NCBI RefSeq assembly: GCF_018991925.1
Contig: NW_024742485.1
Span: 372,501-436,500, forward strand
DNA length: 64,000 bases
Direction of reading: 5' to 3'
Source of the DNA: Homarus americanus
Lineage: Eukaryota; Arthropoda; Malacostraca; Decapoda; Nephropidae
The position numbers and the translations under genes were made by a program. The notes under the pieces were generated by a model, which had not been told where the DNA came from, searched no databases, and saw only the letters and a list, made by a program, of their open reading frames with translations. Of this stretch, positions 55,937 to 64,000 are shown piece by piece. Each line of letters begins with the position of its first letter. Within the stretch, counting starts at the first letter, position 1.

Positions 55937-56197
55937 AAAGGGGAAATTCTGACTAATGAATCCATTTTGGTGAGGAGAGTGGATGAAGCAGTGTTGCGTC
56001 CGGGTAGTGTGGATGAAGCAGTGTTGCGTCCGGGTAGTGTGGATGAAGCAGTGTTGCGTCCGGGTAGTGTGGATGAAGCAGTGTTGCGTCCGGGTAGTGT
56101 TGACGCTCCGATTCACTTTTGTTTCATTGGACGTCATTTGAGCATGAATGGCTGTGTTGCACCTGCTCATTACCTGCCCCCTACTTTTACCGCTCAG
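55937..56197 (+). CDS. candidate exon with in-frame 30-bp repeat and consensus donor
   Basis: The frame is open from 55934 to a textbook donor ACCGCTCAG/GTGAGTTC at 56197 (phase 0). It contains four identical VDEAVLRPGS repeats at about 55979-56101, then VDAPIHFCFIGRHLSMNGCV and APAHYLPPTFTAQ. The repeats are four exact 30-bp copies, so they may be a minisatellite in a coding exon that keeps frame. No good acceptor is visible within the open stretch; TTTCATTGGACGTCATTTGAG near 56143 is a weak alternative. The minus strand is open too (TTRTQHCFIH), a consequence of the 30-bp period. Confidence 0.3.
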
Positions 56198-56324
56198 GTG
56201 AGTTCGGAAACCCGTGACGCTAATTACTGGATATATACACACAGGTGATTTTTTGTCAATAGTTAGTTATATTTCGACATTAGATGGATAATTAGTATAT
56301 ATGTAAGAGTTGAGAAATGCTGAC

Positions 56325-56398
<74 letters not shown>

Positions 56399-56449
56399 AC
56401 ACACACACACAGATAGGTGAGGTGTGTTTGTGTGTGTGTGATAGTAGTG

Positions 56450-56498
<49 letters not shown>

Positions 56499-56665
56499 AA
56501 TAGGGAGGAGTGGGTGAGAGTGTGGGGAGAAACAGGGACGGGGGCAAGAATTATGGGGGAGGAGGTGGAACAGAGGGGAAGGGTGAAGAGGCAGGGAAGA
56601 ATCAGGTTGGGGGGAGGGGAGGAGGAGTGTGCGTGAGAGAGGCAGGAGGGAGGAACACACTGCCC
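56198..56665. repeat. (CA)n, (GT)n and GA-rich DNA
   Basis: CA at 56330-56410 and GT at 56450-56497 face each other as an inverted pair, then GGGGAGGAGG purine DNA. Confidence 0.93.
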
Positions 56666-56916
56666 TCTTCAACATGCAAACCTTCCATATATCATGAGAG
56701 AAGCTGCCTGCTGGTCGCTCGAGGGGGCCTGGCCATGAATTCTATCTCGGTATTCCATTTATTGGCTCCGTCCGTCACCTCAATGGACGCTTTTCCTGAT
56801 CTGACTGACTGATGGATATTTTTTCATGTAGGGATGTATTTTTTTGGGGGTATTTATTTGTTGGTTAAGTTGGTATTGTTCATGTTTTGTGGTACTGTTG
56901 TAATAGTGCTGTTAAG

Positions 56917-56965
<49 letters not shown>

Positions 56966-57017
56966 CAGTCATGACCATACCAGAGTAACTAGCCTGTTGT
57001 GTTGTGTTCAGAGAGAT

Positions 57018-57064
<47 letters not shown>

Positions 57065-57157
57065 AACCACTGCTTTATTGTACCTGAAGGGGGTGGGGGA
57101 GGGGGTGACCGTAAGCCTTTCAGAAGTAATCCCATGAAGTAAGTCAGCCATTTACTG
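56666..57157. other. unique DNA with (GT)n and (CA)n
   Basis: A balanced piece at 56660-56815 has an open plus frame without clear splice sites. GT at 56921-56962 and CA at 57020-57062 form another GT/CA inverted pair. Confidence 0.75.
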
Positions 57158-57346
57158 TTACCCAAAAGAAGGAGTTTTAAAGTGTTCCCTTGAATTCAGT
57201 CTTCCTTCTTCTTCTTCTTCATTCTCTTGATATTCCTCCTCCTCCTCCTCCTCCTCCCCCCTCTTCACCCCCCACCTTCTCTCCTCCTCCTCTCCCATCT
57301 TGCTCCTCTTCCTCATCTTACTGCTAGATGCCTTCAGCCACCTCAT
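57158..57346 (-). CDS. candidate terminal exon, basic then acidic protein
   Basis: On the minus strand a 62-codon frame reads MRWLKASSSKMRKRSKMGEE, then Arg/Trp/Gly, a Glu run, YQENEEEEEGR and LNSREHFKTPSFG before TAA. The basic cluster KMRKRSK could be a nuclear signal. The Glu runs derive from (CCT)n and CTTCTT tracts. The non-repeat ends look more protein-like than usual. GG/GTAACAG near the stop could be a donor instead. There is no clear acceptor. Confidence 0.22.
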   Translation of the reverse strand: MRWLKASSSKMRKRSKMGEEEERRWGVKRGEEEEEEEEYQENEEEEEGRLNSREHFKTPSFG

Positions 57347-59097
<1,751 letters not shown>

Positions 59098-59815
59098 CTC
59101 TCTTACACCTCCCAGCCCCCGTGAACACCTCTCAGACACCTCCAGCCCCCGTGAACACCTCCCAGACACCTCCCAGCCTCCGTGAACACCTCCCAGACAC
59201 CTCCCAGCCCCCGTAAACACCTCCCAGACACCTCCCAGCCCCTGAGACGCCTCCCAAACACCTCCCAGCCCCGTGAACACCTCCCAGACACCTCCCAGCC
59301 CCCGTAAACACCTCCCAGACACCTCCCAGCCCCGTGAACACCTCCCAGACACCTCCCAGCCCCCGTAAACACCTCCCAGACACCTCCCAGCCCCCGTGAA
59401 CACCTCCCAGTCCCCATGAACACCTCCCAGCCCCGTGAACACCTCCCAGCCCCGTAGACACCTCCCAGCCCCCGTGAACACCTCCCAGCCCCCGAGAACA
59501 CCTCCCAGCCCCGAACACCTCCCAGCCCCGTGAACTCCTCCCAGCCCCGTGAACACCCCCCAGCCCCGTGAACACCTCCCAGCCCCCGTAGAACACCTCC
59601 AGCCCCCGTGAACACCTCAGCCCTGGACACCAGCCCCCGTGAACACCTCCCAGCCCCGTGAACACCTCCCAGCCCCGTGAACACCTCCCAGCTGTGAACT
59701 CCTCCCAGCCCCCTGTACCTCCCAGCCCCCGTGAACACCTCCCAGCCCCCCGTGAACACCTCCCAGCCCTCGTGAACACCTCCCAGCCCCGTGAACACCT
59801 CCCAGCCCCCTGAAC
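59098..59815. repeat. 18-20 bp minisatellite (GTGAACACCTCCCAGCCCC)
   Basis: About 37 units. The left half has a composite unit ending CCCAGACACCTCCCAGCCCC (about 40 bp); the right half has the single unit. The higher-order change falls near 59400. Confidence 0.95.
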
Positions 59816-60103
59816 ATTAAGACACTCAGATGAACAATACACAGATATAGTTTCAAGGGTTTGTTTACCAGTGTGAGGTTCCAGACGCCCAGAGATTCTT
59901 TCCTTTACACACCTCTAAAACATTTTCTTCTAAGCTCATAACTTCGAGAAAATCCATAAAAAGACACAAACTTCAGGTGATCTTTCCACCACCTAACACT
60001 GCTACAGCACAAGCTTCCATTACTGGGACGGATATATTGTAGTGGTCGTTTTAAAGATTCCCGCCATCACAGTTGGTAAGAGGAGTAAAGGGGTGGAGCC
60101 AAG

Positions 60104-60145
60104 TGACGTTACGTGACGTATCCATAGTTAGCCAATCAGTGACGT
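60104..60145. promoter_or_regulatory. three TGACGT (CRE-type) sites and a CCAAT box
   Basis: TGACGT lies at 60104, 60114 and 60140, with CCAAT at 60132-60136, all within 42 bp. The first two sites are 10 bp apart and enclose GTTACGTGAC. CREB/ATF and NF-Y pairs of this kind are typical of proximal promoters (established). On the minus strand an ATG follows 37 bp past the cluster. Direction and target are inference. Confidence 0.45.
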
Positions 60146-60307
60146 TGAACGAGTGGGTGATGTGTGAGTTAACATATATATTCATCAATACAAATCCTTA
60201 TAACCAGCTATGTATATTAGAAGGTCAAATGTTTATATTCATCATTTACATTGGCGAAAACAAAACCTTATGACCAGAATGTATATTAAGGGGTCAAAAA
60301 TAGGCAA

Positions 60308-60332
60308 AGGTCAGGTCCTAGGTCAGGGGTCA
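60308..60332. promoter_or_regulatory. nuclear-receptor half-site cluster including a DR1
   Basis: AGGTCA at 60308, AGGTCC at 60313, AGGTCA at 60320 and GGGTCA at 60327. The last pair has one base between (DR1), a USP/RXR or HNF4 type site. Confidence 0.4.
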
Positions 60333-60451
60333 TAGTTTTGCAGGAGGCAGCACCCGGCGTGAATTAGCACTTCCCTCGAGTGCAGTTTAGCCTCTGATGT
60401 GGCCATCCCTCATCTGTTGCAGCGAGGAATATTCTCACGAGATCCATAAGG

Positions 60452-61505
60452 GGTGGTGGGAATGGGGGGTAGTGGGAGATAAGAGGTTGGGAGATAAAGG
60501 TGGGGGAGATAGTGGGAGATAAGGTTGGGAGATAAGGTGGTGGGGGATAGGGGTTGGGAATATAAGGGTGGGAATAGGGTGGTGGGAGATAGGAGTAGGT
60601 GGGAGATAAGGGTGGTGGGAGATAAAGAAGTGGTGGGAGATAAGGGTGGTGGGAAAAAGGGGTGGTGGGAGATATAAAGGGGTGGTGGGAGATAAGGGGT
60701 GGTGGGAGATAAGGGGTGGTGGGAGATGGGTGGTGGAGATATAAGGGGTGGTGGGAGATAAGGGGTGGTGGGAGAATGAGGTGGTGGGAGATAGGGGTGG
60801 TGGGAGATATAAGGGGTGGTGGGAGATATAAGGGGTGGTGGGAGATATAAGGGGTGGTGGGAGATAAGGGGTGGTGGGAGATAAGGGGTGGTGGGAGATA
60901 AGGGGTGGTGGGAGATATAAGGGGTGGTGGGAGATAAGGGGTGGTGGGAGATAAGGTGGTGGGAGATATAAGGGGTGGTGGGAGATATAAGGGGTGGTGG
61001 GAGATAAGGGGTGGTGGGAGATAAAGGGGTGGTGGGAGATAAGGGGTGGTGGGAATAAGGGGTGGTGGGAGATATAAGGGGTGGTGGGAGATAAGGGGTG
61101 GTGGGAGATAAGGGGTGGTGGGAGATAAGGGTGGTGGGAGAATTAGGGGGTGAGGTGGGAGATATAGGGGTGGTGGGAGATATAAGGGGTGGTGGGAGAT
61201 AAGGGGTGGGAGATAGGGTGGTGGGAATAAGGGTGGTGGGAGAATAAGGGATGGCGGGAGAGATAAGGGTGGTGGGAGATAAGGGGTGGTGTGGGAGATA
61301 AGGGTGGTGGGAATGGGGTGGTGGGAATAGGGGTGAGGTGGGAGATATAAGGGGTGGTGGGAGATAAGGGTGGTGGGAGATAAGGGGTGGGAGATAGGGT
61401 GGTGGGAGATATAAGGGGTGGTGGGAGATATAAGGGGTGGTGGGAGATATAAGGGGGGTGGGTAAATAAGGGTGGTGGGAGATAGGGTGGTGGGAGATAA
61501 GGGGC
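60452..61505. repeat. 17-19 bp minisatellite (GGTGGTGGGAGATATAAGG)
   Basis: About 55 units, alternating between AGATAAGGGGTGGTGGG (17) and the AGATATAAGG form (19). The two length classes are interspersed. The minus-strand 411-codon Pro/His/Tyr frame is its translation. Confidence 0.96.
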
Positions 61506-61918
61506 TCTCAGGCTTTGAAATATTCCCTCCACCCACCCTTCCCACCCTTACTACCACCATCCCACCCTCTTCTCCACCACCACCACCCACACCACCCACA
61601 CCACCTCACCCATCCACGTCAAACACATCCTCTTTCTTATACTCTCTCACCTTATTCCCTTTCTTTATCACCTCCTCCATTTCTCTATCATTTCCCTTTG
61701 CTTATTATTTCTATTTTTCTTTCTTTAATATTATCTTCTTTTTTTCTTTTATTTGTCGTTTTTATTGATTTTTCGTTTACTTTATTGTCTTATTTGTCTT
61801 TGTTTTATTCTTTATTTGTTTTGTTGTTTTTGTTTACATTTCCTTTAGTTGTCAATCTTTTTAAGGATTTTTTATTAATTTATGTGTCCGGTATTGGGAG
61901 GATTTTGTGAATGACAAT
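61506..61918. other. C-rich then T-rich DNA; no gene
   Basis: CCACCACCAC and CCCACC runs to 61620, then T-rich DNA with TTATTT repeats. Confidence 0.75.
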
Positions 61919-62140
61919 ATCCAGTAATGAGTATTCCGGTATTGAGAGGGTTTACTGTATACGTTCCTTGATTGAGGAGTCCGTTATTGAGAGGGCTTAC
62001 TGTATACGTTGCTTGATTGAGGATTCCGGTATTGAGAGGGTTTACTGTATACGTTGCTTGATTGAGGAGTCCGGTATTGAGAGGGTTTACTGTATACGTT
62101 GCTTGATTGAGGAGTCCGGTATTGAGAGGGTTTATTGTAT
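61919..62140. repeat. 45-bp minisatellite (TCCGGTATTGAGAGGGTTTA)
   Basis: Five units of TCCGGTATTGAGAGGG, TTTACTGTATACGTTGC and TTGATTGAGGA. 45 is a multiple of three, so plus (IERVYCIRCLIEESG) and minus (NPLNTGLLNQATYTV) frames are both open. Confidence 0.95.
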
Positions 62141-63090
62141 CTATGATTACTAAAATACTGAATCGTAAATAAATCATTGAATTATCGCATATAATGTATG
62201 CCACCTCTCTCTCTCTCTCTCTCTATTGATATATTTCCTTCATCTCCTCCAGCACATTCTCCCTCTCTCCCTCCCTCTCCCCTCCCTCTTTCTTATCTAC
62301 CCTCCCTCCCTCCTCCTCCTACCTACCTCTCACCCTCTCCACCCTCCCTCCTCCCCTCCCCTCCTCCTCCCTCCTCCCCTACCTACCTCCCTCCCCTCCT
62401 CCTCCCTCCCTCCTCCCTCCCTCCCTCCTCCCTCCTCCCCCTCTCCACCCCTCCCCTCCCTCCCTCCCTCCCCTCTCCTCTCCCTCCCTCCCTCCCTCCC
62501 TCCTCCCTCTCACCCCCCCACCTCTCACCCTCCCTCCCTCCCCTCTCACCCTCCTCCCTCCCTCCCCCCCCTCTCACCCCTCCCTCCTCCCCTCCCTCCC
62601 TCTCACCCTCCCTCCCCTCCCCTCTCACCTCCCTCTCACCCCCCTCCCCTCACTCACCCTATCCCTGTCACACACATCCTGCCCTCATATTCATTTTCTC
62701 TCCTTCTCTCTCCTTCCTGTTATCCGTTTCCACTGTGTCGTCACTTTTCTTACTGATTCCTATACACCATCTTTATCATCTTCTTCCCTTTCTTATCCTT
62801 CCTTCCTTCTTTTATTCTTGTCATCTTTCATTCACCATCTTTATTAGTGTGTTATTTATTATTGGGTTTTTTTCCTCTCATTCTTCTTGTTATTTTCATT
62901 TATTCTCTTTTGGTCAATAATTTTCCTTTGTTTGTCTTCTTCATTTGCAAATTCTCTTACAGCTCTTCTTTTATTCATATTTGTTGATGGTTTATTTGCT
63001 TAGTGTTGAGAGAAGAGGAGAAGAAGAGACGTAATTTTCTGCCATATTGTCTTCTCAACAATTCTCTTCATTTCCTACCTTGTGATCAAC
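62141..63090. repeat. CCTCCC block then T-rich unique DNA
   Basis: CT at 62204-62223, about 400 bp of CCTCCCTCC at 62260-62650, then T/C-rich unique sequence. Confidence 0.92.
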
Positions 63091-63159
<69 letters not shown>

Positions 63160-63360
63160 GCTCCTTCTTCATTTCCTCCCTCCTACTGTCCTTCTCTTCC
63201 TCCCTCTTTCTTACCCTCTCATTCTGTCTTGCCCTCTCCCTCTTTTCCTCTCTCCCTCTCACTCTCCCTCTCTTCTTACCTCTCACTCTCCCTTCCTTCT
63301 TCTCAACCTCCCTCCTTATCCACCCTCCTTCTCACCCCTGTGTGTGTGTGTGTGTGTTCC
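63091..63360. repeat. (CT)n, CT-rich DNA and short (GT)n
   Basis: (CT)n at 63091-63157, CTCCCTCTC to 63340, GT at 63340-63357. Confidence 0.95.
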
Positions 63361-63939
63361 AATCGCTTAGTGTTCTAATCTATGTAATCGTCCTGGGTTA
63401 AGCACTTTTATGACCCAAATTCCCACCTATAATCATTAACCTCAACCTTGTTTTGTAACCAGACTCACATATTACAAGTACTGTAACTCAACACACACAC
63501 ACACGGCTGTTACAGTATGCTCGAGTGTCGGCTCTGAGTTACAGTATTTTTACTTCGTTTCCAAATGATTATATGTTTTTGTATCGCCTAAAAATTACTG
63601 CACCCTGTAATTTTTGTATCGCCTCAGGAATACACAGTACTTAACGTTGCTTTAGTATTACAGTATTTTGCATTGTTTTTGTAGTTTGGTTTTGGAAGTA
63701 GTACAGTTAATTTTTGTATCTTGAGAATTCTTGTATTTTTCATTATTACAGAATTACAGTACATAGTGTTTTCAGCTTGAGAATTACAAACACAGCACAT
63801 GACTTCACGATTACAGTAATTCAGCAAACTACAGTAATTACAGCGTGTATTAACCCGACCAGAAATATACACAGCTAAAGGCTCGCTGGAGACAATATCC
63901 ACTCGGCTGTAACCGTTGCTGTCAACTATTTTACAACAC
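63361..63939. other. unique AT-rich DNA with TTACAGTA motifs
   Basis: ATTACAGTA and its variants occur at least eight times on either strand between 63530 and 63842, and TTTTTGTATCGCCT is duplicated near 63578 and 63615. No gene. Confidence 0.65.
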
Positions 63940-64000
63940 TGCACTTAAAGCCGTTTACAACACTGGACATAAAGCCGTTTACAACACTGGACTTAAAGCC
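63940..64000. repeat. 23-bp minisatellite cut by the window edge
   Basis: AAAGCCGTTTACAACACTGG repeats, two and a half units visible; it continues beyond the window. Confidence 0.88.

Larger units (their letters stand above)
59816..60450. other. unique DNA around the regulatory cluster
   Basis: Repeat-free 630 bp between two minisatellites, containing the CRE/CCAAT cluster. A minus ATG at 60067 opens a 15-codon frame (MAGIFKTTTTIYPSQ). No further coding evidence. Confidence 0.6.

Noticed and set aside
55787..56242. Minus-strand frame with TTRTQHCFIH repeats as a gene
   Set aside because: The plus strand has the consensus donor; the minus frame is open because the 30-bp repeat is in phase on both strands.
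60364..61599. 411-codon Pro/His/Tyr frame resembling a structural protein
   Set aside because: Minisatellite translation, broken by 1-2 bp indels that only swap between open frames.
61875..62204. Pentadecapeptide repeat (NPLNTGLLNQATYTV)
   Set aside because: 45-bp minisatellite open on both strands; no non-repeat coding sequence attached.

Overview
The window looks like nuclear DNA from an arthropod, most likely a decapod crustacean. The basis is many interstitial arrays of the arthropod telomere pentamer TTAGG/CCTAA, an extreme density of CA/GT, CT/GA, TAA, CTGT, CCT and CAC microsatellites and large minisatellites, non-LTR retrotransposon fragments, and a tRNA-headed SINE family. There are no operons, ribosome binding sites, rRNA genes, CRISPR arrays or intact genes. 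The species cannot be fixed from sequence alone. Most long open frames are read-through of repeats whose unit length is a multiple of three; the 420-551 residue frames at 7.5-9.1 kb are the clearest case.

Layout: 0-9 kb has SSRs, a 5'-truncated LINE (2.4-2.9 kb), an inverted 33-bp minisatellite around a CCTAA core (4.05-5.14 kb), a 31-bp array (5.2-6.3 kb), a terminal-exon candidate (7394-7468) and a 12-bp array (7.47-8.76 kb). 9.8-11.95 kb is one 35-bp minisatellite. 13.5-14.65 kb is a decayed LINE ORF2 C-terminus. 15.08-15.34 kb holds the best start-exon candidate, with a signal-peptide-like N-terminus (minus strand), beside an array of AGGTCA direct repeats. 16.2-20.4 kb alternates TTAGG-like arrays with AT-rich DNA. 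21-22.4 kb and 47.9-48.4 kb are two copies of an unnamed retroelement, the first with a 45-bp minisatellite grown inside it. 24.4-24.7 kb is a second copy of the first LINE. 25-33 kb is mostly SSRs and minisatellites, with a fold-back element (28.2 kb) and a run of duplicated 3' splice-site-like segments (32.16-32.46 kb).

33.4-35.3 kb and 41.6-42.7 kb are relatively repeat-poor. SINE copies lie at 30.2, 35.3 and 46.9-47.3 kb. A two-exon candidate lies at 36.39-37.39 kb. 39.3-40.4 kb is a 1 kb polypyrimidine block. 49.4-49.9 kb is a 20-bp array with an AG/GTAAAG splice-like junction in most units. 52.3-52.8 kb is (GGT)n. 53.0-54.4 kb is GC-richer, unique, and looks like a promoter or 5' UTR. 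55.97-56.2 kb is an open frame with an in-frame 30-bp repeat ending at a consensus donor. 59.1-61.5 kb is two large minisatellites around a compact CRE/CCAAT/nuclear-receptor cluster (60.08-60.33 kb). 61.9-64 kb is more minisatellite, CT-rich DNA and unique sequence.

No complete gene can be assembled. Exon candidates were read by eye from splice consensus, open frame and composition. All are low to moderate confidence, and most could be chance. The firmest results are the transposable-element relationships and the repeat architecture.
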